From Planctomycetes bacterium ADurb.Bin069 (GTDB lineage Bacteria > Planctomycetota > UBA8108 > UBA8890 > UBA8898), in contig MWEK01000019.1 of assembly GCA_002070955.1 (NCBI GenBank), positions 1 to 64,000 of the forward strand: a DNA stretch of 64,000 nt, given 5' to 3'. Below, piece by piece: positions 7,435 through 16,359 of the stretch; position 1 is the stretch's first letter; every line of letters begins with the position of its first letter. The position numbers and the translations under genes are program-made. The notes under the pieces are model-generated. The model did no database searches, was not told where the DNA came from, and saw nothing but the letters and a program-made list of their open reading frames with translations.

Positions 7435-10137
7435 GTGAAGACCCAATTCGAACCCCTTGCGCCGGACCGCCGCGCCGCAGCGCGGATGCGGAGGTTCTGC
7501 GCGATCGCCGCCCTCCTCCTCGCGCCGGCCATGGCGGCGCCGCCGACCGAGGGGGCGCCCGGACGCTTCGAGGGCGCGTACTACGCCGGCGAAGGCGACG
7601 TCGGCTACCTCGCCCTTCTGGAGGGAGCGCGGCGGTTCTTCGAGCCCGATCCGGAGTTCCAGAACCTTTCCATGCTGTACACCCCCGTCTGGAACGGATT
7701 CGTCGAAGGGCCCACCTGGAACGCCTGGTGGATCCAGAACAGCTATGGGACGACGTACTGCGCCCTGCCCTTTTTCTTCGAGCCCCTGATCACGTTTCTG
7801 CAAAACGCCCAGGATCTCTGGTTCAACCGCATGGGCGACGGGCGCGTGCGCTGGACGTGGCACGGCGTCGATCACGGCGTCGTGCCCGACGGCCAGCTCT
7901 GCGATGCGGCCGACGACAAGGGGGCGATCTACAAGCAAGGCGACGGCCGGGTCGCCATTCACGACTGGGGCGTCGAGTTCACGGCGGCGGGCCTGCTCAT
8001 GCAGGCCGAACTGCTCCTGATCGGCCGCGACGAGGCGGCCGTCGCGCGTTATCTACCCCTGCTGGAGCGCTGCGCGGACTTTCTCGAGACGCGGCGCGAC
8101 CCGGCGAACGATCTCTTCCTGGCGGGGCCGGCGGGCAACCTCCTCGCCCCGAGCTACGCCGGCTGGAAGCGGCCCGACGGCACCTACGGCATGGCCTATC
8201 TCGCGGGGCTCTCGATCACCACCATCGCGGCGCTCGACCGGCTGATCGAATTGGAGAAGTTCGCCGGCAGGACGGCGGAGGCCGCCCGCTACGAGGCGCG
8301 GCGCGCGGCGGCGCGCCGGGGCCTGCCGCGCCTGACGGCGCCGGACGGCTGCTTCGTCAAGTCCATCGATCCCGACGGCACGGTGCACGGCTGCTTCGGG
8401 GCGCCCGTCCACGGCTACCTGGAGGCGCCCCCGAACCACGATGCGGTGTGCTTCCGCGTGGCGGACGATGCCCAGTCCCGCCGCATCCTGGCGCGGATCG
8501 CGGGCATTCCCGGTCTGCGCCCGCACGGCGTGATCCTTCCGAACTACCCGTCGCTGGACGATATGTACACGGCGCCCGAGGGGCTGTGGGCCTTCGGCAC
8601 ATGGGTCAACGGCGGGCACTGGTCGACGTGCGAGGCGCGCATGGTGATGGCGTACTACCGTCTGGGCGCCTTCGACGACGCGCGCGCGTCGCTGGCGCAC
8701 ATGCTCGGCTTCGCGCGGCGCTTCCGCATGGACAATCCGCTGGTCGCCTTCGGGAGCGCCGTCTACCAACCCGGCGAGGCCGTGAACCTTTGCTACGACA
8801 GCTTCGGCCCCCCGGCGGCCTTCATGCGCGGGCTCTTCGAATACCTGTACCGCGCCGACGGCGTGACCCTCGTTCCCCACATTCCGCCGGGAATCACGGC
8901 GCTTGAGCAGCGCTTCCCGGTGAGGTTCGGGGCGAAGCGGCTCTTCCTCGCCGCGGCGGGCTCGGGACCGGTGACGGGCGTGCGGATCGACGCGCGGGAG
9001 TGGAGGGATTTCGACGCGGAATCGGTGCGCCTGCCCTACGCGCAGGTCCCGGACGGCGCGCGCGTCCAAATCCTGCTGGGAGGCGCGGCCCCGCGGGCCC
9101 TCGGGCCGGTTCCCGCGGCGCGGCCGTTGCCTCCCGAGCCCGACGCGGCGGCCGCGGCCGCTTTGCGCGGGTGGTTCCGCGCCATCACGCCGAACGAGAT
9201 CCCGCTGCGTATCGGCGCCGACAGCCAGGCGGGCAGCCGTTTCATCGGCGCCATCGATCGGGCCTGCGTGTTCGGGCGCGCGCTCAGCGCCGAGGAAATC
9301 GCCGCCATGGCGGCGGGCAGGGATTTTCGAGGCGATGCCGCGCTCCTGGCGGACTACACCTTCGAGCGCGGGACGGGCGACGGCTTTCCCAACGAGGCGG
9401 GGACCGGGCTCCCGGCCAGGATCGTCGGGGACCTTGGCCTGGTGGATTCGCCGGGAGGCAAGGCCGTGCTCCTCGACGGCCGGGGATATCTCGAGGTCGC
9501 CCACGACGCGCGGCTCGATCTGGCCGAGGCGTGCACGCTCTGCGCGTGGATCCGCCCCGGCGCCATGCCGCCGGGCGGCGGCCGCCTGATCGACAAGACC
9601 GTTGTGGGGACCTCGAACGGCTATCTCCTCGACACGTATCCGGGGAATTCGCTGCGCCTCATCGTCGCGGCGGGCACGCTGGGGTGCGAGGGCGCGCTGG
9701 CGCCGGACGCGTGGGTCCATGTGGCGGCCGTCGCGGCGCCGTCGGGAAGGCTCGCCCTGTACGTCGACGGCAAGGAGGTTCTGGCGCGCGCGGCGGATTC
9801 GCTCGCGGCCTTGGAGGGGACGGCGGCGAAGGTCGCGCGCTTGCGCGCCTTCCACGCCCGCTGCGAGGGCGCGGGGCTCGGTGAAAGCTACGAGGCCGCG
9901 CACGCGCGCCTCGCGGTCGAGTGTTGGGCCGCCATGTGCGAGCGCGCGGCGCTGCAGGCCCGAGGCGCCCTGCCGGCCCTGCCGCCGCCGTCGCGGGACG
10001 CCGCGAATCGCTCCTATCTCGAGGCGACGCAGAGGCTGTGCAGGGGGCTTGAGCAGACCATCGCAGCCTACGCGGGCTTGCCGGATCCGCGCAAGCGCCG
10101 CGTGTGCGCCCTGTGGAAGGCGAGCGCGGAAGGGTAG
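7435..10137 (+). CDS. Secreted (alpha/alpha)-barrel glycosidase-like protein with LamG-like module
   Basis: 900 aa from a GTG; an ATG at 7486 would give a more normal signal peptide (MRRFCAIAALLLAPAMAA). Residues about 40-500 look like a six-hairpin glycosidase barrel: aromatic-rich helices, WNAWWIQNSYGTTYCALPFF near 96-115 and an aromatic/acidic cluster FGTWVNGGHWSTCEARMV near 388-405. Residues 584-630 resemble the last strands of a LamG domain (PLRIGADSQ, FIGAIDRACVFGRALSAEEI), whereas 635-785 resemble its first strands (ADYTFERGTGDG, LYVDGKEV), so the module appears circularly permuted. A helical tail ends the protein. Substrate unknown. The next gene is 12 bases downstream and of similar type. 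Confidence 0.65.
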   Translation: MKTQFEPLAPDRRAAARMRRFCAIAALLLAPAMAAPPTEGAPGRFEGAYYAGEGDVGYLALLEGARRFFEPDPEFQNLSMLYTPVWNGFVEGPTWNAWWIQNSYGTTYCALPFFFEPLITFLQNAQDLWFNRMGDGRVRWTWHGVDHGVVPDGQLCDAADDKGAIYKQGDGRVAIHDWGVEFTAAGLLMQAELLLIGRDEAAVARYLPLLERCADFLETRRDPANDLFLAGPAGNLLAPSYAGWKRPDGTYGMAYLAGLSITTIAALDRLIELEKFAGRTAEAARYEARRAAARRGLPRLTAPDGCFVKSIDPDGTVHGCFGAPVHGYLEAPPNHDAVCFRVADDAQSRRILARIAGIPGLRPHGVILPNYPSLDDMYTAPEGLWAFGTWVNGGHWSTCEARMVMAYYRLGAFDDARASLAHMLGFARRFRMDNPLVAFGSAVYQPGEAVNLCYDSFGPPAAFMRGLFEYLYRADGVTLVPHIPPGITALEQRFPVRFGAKRLFLAAAGSGPVTGVRIDAREWRDFDAESVRLPYAQVPDGARVQILLGGAAPRALGPVPAARPLPPEPDAAAAAALRGWFRAITPNEIPLRIGADSQAGSRFIGAIDRACVFGRALSAEEIAAMAAGRDFRGDAALLADYTFERGTGDGFPNEAGTGLPARIVGDLGLVDSPGGKAVLLDGRGYLEVAHDARLDLAEACTLCAWIRPGAMPPGGGRLIDKTVVGTSNGYLLDTYPGNSLRLIVAAGTLGCEGALAPDAWVHVAAVAAPSGRLALYVDGKEVLARAADSLAALEGTAAKVARLRAFHARCEGAGLGESYEAAHARLAVECWAAMCERAALQARGALPALPPPSRDAANRSYLEATQRLCRGLEQTIAAYAGLPDPRKRRVCALWKASAEG

Positions 10138-10149
10138 GAGGACACCAGG

Positions 10150-12699
10150 ATGATCGCGGTCTTCGTTCTGGCCGCCGGCCTGTCCGGCGCGGCGCCGCGG
10201 GATTTCCCGGCGCTCGGCGCGTACTACGCCCATTCGGTGCGCGAGGATGCCTTCGGCGTCATCGCGCCCTGGTACGCGGGATTGAACGGGCAGCTCGATG
10301 CCCGGGCGCGCCTGGCCGTCCAGGTCTACAAGCGCTATCCCTGGGTCGACCGGGACAAGGCGGTGATGGCCGCGCCCGACTTCATCTACAACTCGCACTG
10401 GAAGATCGCCGCCGACGGCGGCATCTCGATCCCGCCCACCAACGACTGGATGTGCGGCGACCTCGGTCAGCGCGCCTGGAGCATCGTCAAGGGCCTCACG
10501 GCCTATTACGCTTACAGCGGCGACCCCATCGCGTTCGTCTACATTCCGCTGGCCGTCGATTACATCCTCGCCCACGCCCAGACGGGCCCGGACCACTCCT
10601 GGCCGCGCTTCCCCGTGAGCACGCCGACGAAGGGCAAGGCCTACGGAACGTGCGATCCCAACGTCCGCAACCAGCTCGATCTGTGCGCCATCCTCGGCCG
10701 CGAGGTGCTGCGGGCCCACAAGCTCACGGGCGATCCGCGCTACCTCGCCGCGGCGCGGCGCTGGGGTGATGCCTTCGCGGCGCACTGCCGGCTCGACGGC
10801 GAGCAGCCGCCCTGGGATCGATACGTCGACCCGTCCGTCGTCGGCTGGTCGGACCTCCTGACGGGGAGCACGGCGCTCATCGTCGAGTTCCTCGACGCGC
10901 TGATCGACACGGGCTACCGGGGGGAGGACGGGCGCATCGCGCGGGCGCGCGACGCGGGGCGCGCCTACCTTGCGGGCGAGATGCTGCCCCAGTGGACGCG
11001 GAACGACATTTGGGGCCGCAATTACTGGGACTGGGACAACCCCGTCATGTGCGGCATCGTCTCGATGTGCGGCGACTACTTTCTTGCGCGGCGGGACGCC
11101 TTCCCCAACTGGGAGCGGGACTGCCGCAACATCCTGACCTTGATCTTCTGCCGCAACGGCGTCGATCCGAATTCGCGCGGCGACATGTACAGCGGCGCCT
11201 GGGCCTTTCCCGAGTCCTCCACCTGCTGCGGGACGAGCCTGTCATACAACCAGTACACCGCGGCGCCGACGTTTCTCAGGCTCGGGGCGGCGGCGGGCGA
11301 CCCGCTGGCGGCGGAGATCGGCCGGCGCATGATCCTGATGGCGACCTACGACAGCGACGAGAACGGCGTCGTGAAGGACGGACTTCTCGGCGAAACCGTC
11401 GCCACGGGCGAGTGGTCGAACCTGGCCCATCCCTGGCCCCTGTGCCAGATCATGGAGGCGCTGGCGTGGGCGCCGGAGACGCTCGGCCCCTGCCGGGAGA
11501 ACCATATCATGCGGAGCAGCTCCGTCGTGAACCGGGTGCGCTACGGCCGCGGCCGAATCGCGTACACGATCCACGACGCGCCCCCGGGCACCATCGACGT
11601 TCTGCGCCTGGCGTTCGTGCCGCGGAGCGTGACGGCGGACGGCGCGCCGCTGGCCCCTCGGAGCGACACGGCCGCCAACGGCTTCGTCGCCGAGGGGATC
11701 GGCGAGGGCGACTGCCTGCTCACGATCCGCCACGACGGCGCCCGCGCCGTCGTGATCGAGGGCGACGATCCCCAGGAGGAGGCGTCCTTCGAGGCGCTGA
11801 GGTACGAAGGGCCTTGGCGGACGCTCGCCGATCACGGCGTGCGCGCCGCCGCCGAGGCCGGCTGCACCGCCGCCTTCGTCTTCGAGGGCACCCAGGTTCG
11901 GATCGTCGGGCGCGTGGATCCCGAGGGCGGCCTGGCGGAAGCGTCGATCGACGGCGTCAAGGATTCGGCGCCCGTCGACTTCTGGAATCCGGCGGCGCGG
12001 GAGGCGCAGATCGTCTTCGCGCGCAGCGGCCTGCGGCCCGGCCGCCACGAGCTGGTCCTTGCCGTCGCGGGCAAGGGAAACCCCCTTTCGAAGGGTCGGG
12101 CGGTCTACGTGGGCGGAGTCCAGTGGTCGGCCGCGGAAGGGCGCTCGGACTGGGGCGCGGGCGGAGGGCCGCGCGGCGCCCAACGCATGATCTTCGGCTA
12201 CACCAAGCGCAAGGACTACATCGATACGGCGGGGCACCGCTGGCGCCCGGCGACCGAGTTCGTCCTTCGGACGGGGTACGGCACCGACGCGGTGGCGCGC
12301 GCGTGGTGGACGCTGCCCCGGAGCATGTACATCGGCAACACGCGGGATCCGGAGCTTTACCGCTACGGCGTGCACGCGCCCGAATGGTGGGTCAACGCCA
12401 CGGTGGGCCCGGGCGTCTATCGCGTGACGCTGAAGTTCGCGGAGACGCCCCTGCACGAGTTCCTCGAGCGCGACGCCCAGGGGCGCCGCATCACGCACAC
12501 GCAGAGCGTGTGGGTCAACGGCGCCGTGGCGCTGGCCGACGTGAACATCGCCGCGGCCGCGGGGGGCCTCTTCAAGGCCTTCGACGCGACGGTGCGGCGC
12601 GTGCGTCCCGAACACGGCGCGATCCGCATCGCCCTGCGCGGCGCCGGTGGCGCCGATGCGATCATGCAGGCCCTCGAAATCGCGCCCGAGGAGGAGTGA
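10150..12699 (+). CDS. Secreted (alpha/alpha)-barrel protein with malectin-like C-terminus
   Basis: 849 aa; TAGGAGGACACCAGG precedes the ATG. Short signal peptide (to about residue 14). Residues 20-440 form a helical-barrel region with conserved-looking clusters (NDWMCGDLGQRAW, DPNVRNQLDLCAILGREV, WGRNYWDWDNPVMCGIVS, FPESSTCCGTSLSYNQY). A beta region follows to about 530, then a lectin-like region (about 540-690; AFVFEGTQVRIVGRVDPEGG, ASIDGVKD). The C-terminus (about 700-849) has malectin features: AEWWVNATVGPGVYRVTL-like strand with LKFAET, and a final IMQALEIAPEE strand. Probably a secreted carbohydrate-active enzyme, family not assigned, cotranscribed with the previous gene. Confidence 0.6.
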   Translation: MIAVFVLAAGLSGAAPRDFPALGAYYAHSVREDAFGVIAPWYAGLNGQLDARARLAVQVYKRYPWVDRDKAVMAAPDFIYNSHWKIAADGGISIPPTNDWMCGDLGQRAWSIVKGLTAYYAYSGDPIAFVYIPLAVDYILAHAQTGPDHSWPRFPVSTPTKGKAYGTCDPNVRNQLDLCAILGREVLRAHKLTGDPRYLAAARRWGDAFAAHCRLDGEQPPWDRYVDPSVVGWSDLLTGSTALIVEFLDALIDTGYRGEDGRIARARDAGRAYLAGEMLPQWTRNDIWGRNYWDWDNPVMCGIVSMCGDYFLARRDAFPNWERDCRNILTLIFCRNGVDPNSRGDMYSGAWAFPESSTCCGTSLSYNQYTAAPTFLRLGAAAGDPLAAEIGRRMILMATYDSDENGVVKDGLLGETVATGEWSNLAHPWPLCQIMEALAWAPETLGPCRENHIMRSSSVVNRVRYGRGRIAYTIHDAPPGTIDVLRLAFVPRSVTADGAPLAPRSDTAANGFVAEGIGEGDCLLTIRHDGARAVVIEGDDPQEEASFEALRYEGPWRTLADHGVRAAAEAGCTAAFVFEGTQVRIVGRVDPEGGLAEASIDGVKDSAPVDFWNPAAREAQIVFARSGLRPGRHELVLAVAGKGNPLSKGRAVYVGGVQWSAAEGRSDWGAGGGPRGAQRMIFGYTKRKDYIDTAGHRWRPATEFVLRTGYGTDAVARAWWTLPRSMYIGNTRDPELYRYGVHAPEWWVNATVGPGVYRVTLKFAETPLHEFLERDAQGRRITHTQSVWVNGAVALADVNIAAAAGGLFKAFDATVRRVRPEHGAIRIALRGAGGADAIMQALEIAPEEE

Positions 12700-12712
12700 C
12701 GGAGGCCGCCTC

Positions 12713-13453
12713 CTACAGGAGCAGCTTGACGCCCCCCGCGGCGGCCAGGGCGAGGGCGATCCGAGCGAAGATCCGTTCCGGAATCCGCGTCGCCACGCCG
12801 TAGCCGAGCAGAGCGCCGGCGATGACGGCGGGGAGGAAGACGGCGCCGGCGCGCACCGTGTCCAGCGGCATGTTCCCGATGGCGCACTGGAAAGGCACCT
12901 TGATCCAGTTGATGATCATGAAGAACCAGGCGGCGCTCCCGAGAAACTCCTCCTTGGGGAGGCGCATGGCCAGCAGATAGATCGTCATCACCGGCCCGGC
13001 GGCGTTGCCCACCATCGTCGTGAAGCCGCCGACAAGCCCCATGAAGGCGGCGAAGAGCCGGCCGCGGGGAACTTGGCTCTCGCCGCGGGCGCGGCGGGAA
13101 TTGGCGACGTGCACGCCCGCCATGGTGAGCACGATGACGCCGATGATGCGCCGCACCTGCTCATCCGTCGCGAGCTTCATCGTCGCGCTCCCGATGGCGA
13201 TGCCCGCGACGGCCCACGGAAGCGGTCGCAGGAGCGTGCGCCACTGGGCATGGCGGTGGTAGAGGAGCACCGCGGCGACATCCCCGACGACGAGGAATTC
13301 GAGCAGCACCGCCGTGGACGCCTTGGCGGACAGGAGCGACGCCATCAACGGGACCGCCACGACGCCGATTCCCGGGAGGCCTCCCTTCGATATCCCCACA
13401 AGCAGGGCGCAGCCCGCGACGCCGACCCACGCGTATCCGCTGAGATCGAGCAT
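12713..13453 (-). CDS. TSUP (TauE/SafE) family permease
   Basis: 246 aa, about eight membrane segments. The opening GISKGGLPGIGVVAVPLMA and the mid-protein GGFTTMVGNAAGPVMTIYL are the two halves of the internal duplication typical of TSUP permeases, which export or import sulfur oxyanions or organosulfonates. Convergent with the preceding glycosidase-like gene (13-base gap). Substrate cannot be inferred from neighbours; the sulfur genes at 58-61 kb are far away. Confidence 0.85.
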   Translation of the reverse strand: MLDLSGYAWVGVAGCALLVGISKGGLPGIGVVAVPLMASLLSAKASTAVLLEFLVVGDVAAVLLYHRHAQWRTLLRPLPWAVAGIAIGSATMKLATDEQVRRIIGVIVLTMAGVHVANSRRARGESQVPRGRLFAAFMGLVGGFTTMVGNAAGPVMTIYLLAMRLPKEEFLGSAAWFFMIINWIKVPFQCAIGNMPLDTVRAGAVFLPAVIAGALLGYGVATRIPERIFARIALALAAAGGVKLLL

Positions 13454-13667
13454 GTTGTCCTTCCGCGTCGACCCGGGGCGCGTGGGCCGCCGCCTTCGCC
13501 GGCCTGAGCGTCGACGCGCCGAGGAGCGATAATGCCGAAAAGGCCCGGACGCGTCAAGGCCGGAAAGGCGCGCGCCGGCGTGGATTTACGGCGGCGCTCT
13601 TCCGCCTCCGCCCGCCGTCCGATAACGGCAAGGGCGGTTTCCCCCAACCGCAGCCGGAGGTGCCGCA

Positions 13668-14021
13668 ATGACTGCCGTCGGCGGAGGAATGCTTGCGAAA
13701 TCGGCGCTGATCGCGTGTTTGTGCGCGCCGATCCTCGGCGCGCCGCGCGCGTTTATCCGGGGCGATGCCACCGGCGACGGCCTGGTCGATGCGCGCGACG
13801 CCGCGGCCATTGCGCGCTACGTGCTCGGCGGCGCCGAGCACCCCTGGCGGTTCGCGCCGCCCTGTCCCGCGGCCGGAGATGTCGACGGCGACGGCGCCGT
13901 CACCATGCGCGATGTCTGCGCCCTGATGGATTTCCTGATGCGCGGGGGACCGGCGCCCGCGCCGCCCTTCCCCGAGCCCGGCCTCGACGCGGCGCCGCGC
14001 GCGCCGAACGATAAGGACTAG
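13668..14021 (+). CDS. Orphan dockerin type I protein
   Basis: 117 aa; GGAGGTGCCGCA before the ATG. A signal peptide (to about residue 25) is followed directly by a dockerin: FIRGDATGDGLVDARDAAAI and GDVDGDGAVTMRDVCAL are the two calcium-binding half repeats. The tail GGPAPAPPFPEPGLD resembles the proline-rich tails of the other dockerin proteins in this window. There is no catalytic or binding module, so the product may simply occupy a cohesin site or be a leftover C-terminal exporter tag; no cohesin is seen here. Confidence 0.8.
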   Translation: MTAVGGGMLAKSALIACLCAPILGAPRAFIRGDATGDGLVDARDAAAIARYVLGGAEHPWRFAPPCPAAGDVDGDGAVTMRDVCALMDFLMRGGPAPAPPFPEPGLDAAPRAPNDKD

Positions 14022-14073
14022 CGCGCGGGGCCGGAGGAAAGGCGCGGCGCGCCCTTGCGCCGCGGCGCCGTTC

Positions 14074-14832
14074 TCACTCGATCCTGCCGAGCGCCCGCAG
14101 GAGGCCGTCCAGAATCGTCACGGGGTGCGGCGGGCAGCCCGGGATGAAGACATCGACGGGCAGAATGTCCGCCAGCCCGGCACGCGTCTCCTCGTGGTCC
14201 GCGAAGAGGCCGCCCGAAATTGCGCAGGCGCCCACGGCGATGACGATCTTGGGGGCCGGTACGGCCTCGTAGGTCTTGCGCAGCGCCGCTTCCATGTTCA
14301 GCGTGACGGGGCCCGTGACCAGCAGGCCGTCGGCGTGGCGCGGCGAGGCCGTGAAGCGGATTCCGAAGCGGCTCAGGTCGAAGACGACCGTCGTCAAGAC
14401 GTTGGTGTCCGCCTCGCAGGCGTTGCACCCGCCGGCGCTGACCTGCCTGAGCTTGAGGGAGCGGCCGAAGAGGCGCCGCGCCGCCGCGTCGAGCGTCTGG
14501 GCCCGGGTCCGGCCCGCGGCGGTGATGACGAGCTCGTCGCGCGTCCGCGCGCACAGGCGGTGGTCGCGGCCGAACACGATTCCGCCCTCGGGACAGGCCC
14601 GTTCGCACTGGCCGCAGAAGATGCAGCGCCCCAGGTCGAGGCGCAGGCGTCCGGCGGCGTCCGTCGCCAGCGCCTCCACGGGGCACGCCTCGATGGCGGC
14701 CCGCGCATCGCCGACCTTGGCGTCATCGATCGCCGGCAGGCCGCGGAAGCGTTCGGGCAGGACGGGCGCGCGGCGCGGATAGCCCACGGTGCGGTGCTTC
14801 TGGCGAAAACGTTCCAGGAGGATCTTCCACAT
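14074..14832 (-). CDS. hyfI: Hydrogenase-4-like small subunit fused to ferredoxin domain
   Basis: 252 aa. Residues about 40-105 are ferredoxin-like with one intact CxxCxxCxxxCP motif (CIFCGQCERACP); the other cluster motif is degenerate (only CPVEA remains). Residues about 125-250 are the NuoB/HycG-type small subunit with GGCNACE, VGACAISGG and PGCPPHP, the cysteines expected for the N2-type [4Fe-4S] cluster. Last gene of the operon, 9 bases after the large subunit. It would sit on the cytoplasmic arm of the membrane complex and relay electrons toward it. Confidence 0.85.
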   Translation of the reverse strand: MWKILLERFRQKHRTVGYPRRAPVLPERFRGLPAIDDAKVGDARAAIEACPVEALATDAAGRLRLDLGRCIFCGQCERACPEGGIVFGRDHRLCARTRDELVITAAGRTRAQTLDAAARRLFGRSLKLRQVSAGGCNACEADTNVLTTVVFDLSRFGIRFTASPRHADGLLVTGPVTLNMEAALRKTYEAVPAPKIVIAVGACAISGGLFADHEETRAGLADILPVDVFIPGCPPHPVTILDGLLRALGRIE

Positions 14833-14841
14833 GCTCGCGCC

Positions 14842-16359
14842 TCACAGATCGTGGCCGCAGTAGGACAGATTGAAGCTCTTGTTGCAGAGCGGGAAATCGG
14901 AGATCTGCTGGCCGCGCAGCGCCATCGCCAAGCCCATCCAGTTGTGGAAAGAGGGGTCGACGACCTTGTAGTGGTCGATGCGGCCGTCCTCCCCGGTGAG
15001 GCACGTGTGGCAGATCTCCCCGCGCCAGCCCTCGACCAGCGCCACGGCGAGGGCGTTGGGCGCGCAGGCGCCGAAGGGCGCCAGCACGGGGCCCGGGCTC
15101 AGAGTGTCGAGCTGCGCCTTCAGAAAGGCGATGGAGCGCTGGATCTCCAGGGCGCGCACGAAGGCGCGCGCGAAGACATCGCCGCTCCCGAAGGTCGCGA
15201 CGGGGATCTGCGCGTACCGGAAGATGCCGGAAGGAAAATCGCGGCGCACGTCGCGCTCGATGCCGCAGGCGCGCGCCGCGGGGCCCACCAGGCCCAGGGC
15301 CTGGGCGGTCTCCGCCGTGATGGCGCCCGTGTCCTCGAAGCGGCCCATGACCGAGCTGCTCTGCCAGAGGAGCTCGGCCGCGCCGGTCGTGTCTTGTTCG
15401 GCGGCCCGCAGGCGGCGCTGCAGATCGCGCACGTGCTCCTCCGCCAGGTCGAAGGCCGTGCCGCCGGGGCGTACGAGGCCGCGGCCGAAGCGGTTGCCGC
15501 AGAGAACTGCGGTCATGTTGAGGAGGTCGCCGCGAATGCGCCCGCAGTACGACGCGGTGGGCAGGAAGCCGATGTCGGCGGCCAAGGCGCCCAGGTCGCC
15601 GACGTGGTTGGCGAGGCGCTCCAGTTCGAGCGCCGCGCCCCTCAGGACGTGCGCCCGCGTGGGCACGCGCGTTCCCGCGAGGGCCTCCAGCGCCTCGCAG
15701 CAGGCGAGGGCGTGGCCGATGCTCGTGTCGCCGGCGAGGGTCTCCATGTAGGGGAGCGTGCGGGCGTTCGGTCCGCCGCGGAGCCGCCGCTCGATGCCGC
15801 GGTGCTGGTAGCCCAGCGCGATCTCGAGGTGGAACACGCGCTCGCCGTGGCACTGGAACCGAAAGTGCCCCGGCTCGATGATGCCCGCGTGCACGGGGCC
15901 GACGGCGACCTCGTGAATTTCCTCGCCCTCCATGCGGAAGAAATCCGCGTCGCCGGCGGCGGGCGCCTCGGCGCGGTGCCAGGCGTCCTTGCCGTCGCGG
16001 TAGGAGGGATGGAAGCGTATGGGCTTGAGCCACGGGTGGCCGCGCGGCACGACGCCCCACTGCTCGGCGATCTCGCGCTCGAACCAGTGGGCCTGGGGGC
16101 ACTCGGGCGTGAGCGCGGTGTAGGAGTCGTACACCGTGGTCGCGGCCGCCGACAGAATGCCGGTGTACTCCTCGGACAGCACGATGAGGAGGCGCACGGC
16201 GCCCCCCGGGGCGGGCCGGCCGAAGAAAGTGGCGATGCGCGCGCCGCCGCTCACCGCGTCCAGGACATGGGCGCGGAATTCCGCGACTGCGAGTTCAGGC
16301 ACCCGGCCCAGCTCCGCGAGGCCGCCGTGTTCGAACATGAGCAAAGGGCTGCCGCTCAT
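14842..16359 (-). CDS. hyfG: Hydrogenase-4-like large subunit lacking Ni-Fe ligands
   Basis: 505 aa from the ATG at 16359, which overlaps the stop of the preceding gene (ATGA). Residues 1-155 match the NuoC-like 30-kDa domain, the rest the NuoD/HycE-like 49-kDa domain (HRGIERRL, GDTSIGHALACCEALEAL near 205-222, RIRGDLLN, ISDFPLCNKSFNLSYCGHDL at the C-terminus). A true group 4 [NiFe] hydrogenase has CxxC near the first of these sites and a C-terminal CxxC (DPCxxC). Here the first is replaced by GDTS and the last pair is spaced differently (LCNKSFNLSYC). This is the pattern of energy-converting-hydrogenase-related (Ehr) complexes, whose electron donor or acceptor is unknown. Confidence 0.85.
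   Translation of the reverse strand: MSGSPLLMFEHGGLAELGRVPELAVAEFRAHVLDAVSGGARIATFFGRPAPGGAVRLLIVLSEEYTGILSAAATTVYDSYTALTPECPQAHWFEREIAEQWGVVPRGHPWLKPIRFHPSYRDGKDAWHRAEAPAAGDADFFRMEGEEIHEVAVGPVHAGIIEPGHFRFQCHGERVFHLEIALGYQHRGIERRLRGGPNARTLPYMETLAGDTSIGHALACCEALEALAGTRVPTRAHVLRGAALELERLANHVGDLGALAADIGFLPTASYCGRIRGDLLNMTAVLCGNRFGRGLVRPGGTAFDLAEEHVRDLQRRLRAAEQDTTGAAELLWQSSSVMGRFEDTGAITAETAQALGLVGPAARACGIERDVRRDFPSGIFRYAQIPVATFGSGDVFARAFVRALEIQRSIAFLKAQLDTLSPGPVLAPFGACAPNALAVALVEGWRGEICHTCLTGEDGRIDHYKVVDPSFHNWMGLAMALRGQQISDFPLCNKSFNLSYCGHDL

Noticed and set aside
8053-10785. A 910-residue open frame on the minus strand
   Set aside because: It is the shadow of the two plus-strand barrel genes; arginine-rich, low-complexity composition and no motif.
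14842-16359. A true [NiFe] hydrogenase
   Set aside because: Both cysteine pairs that bind nickel are missing or misplaced.
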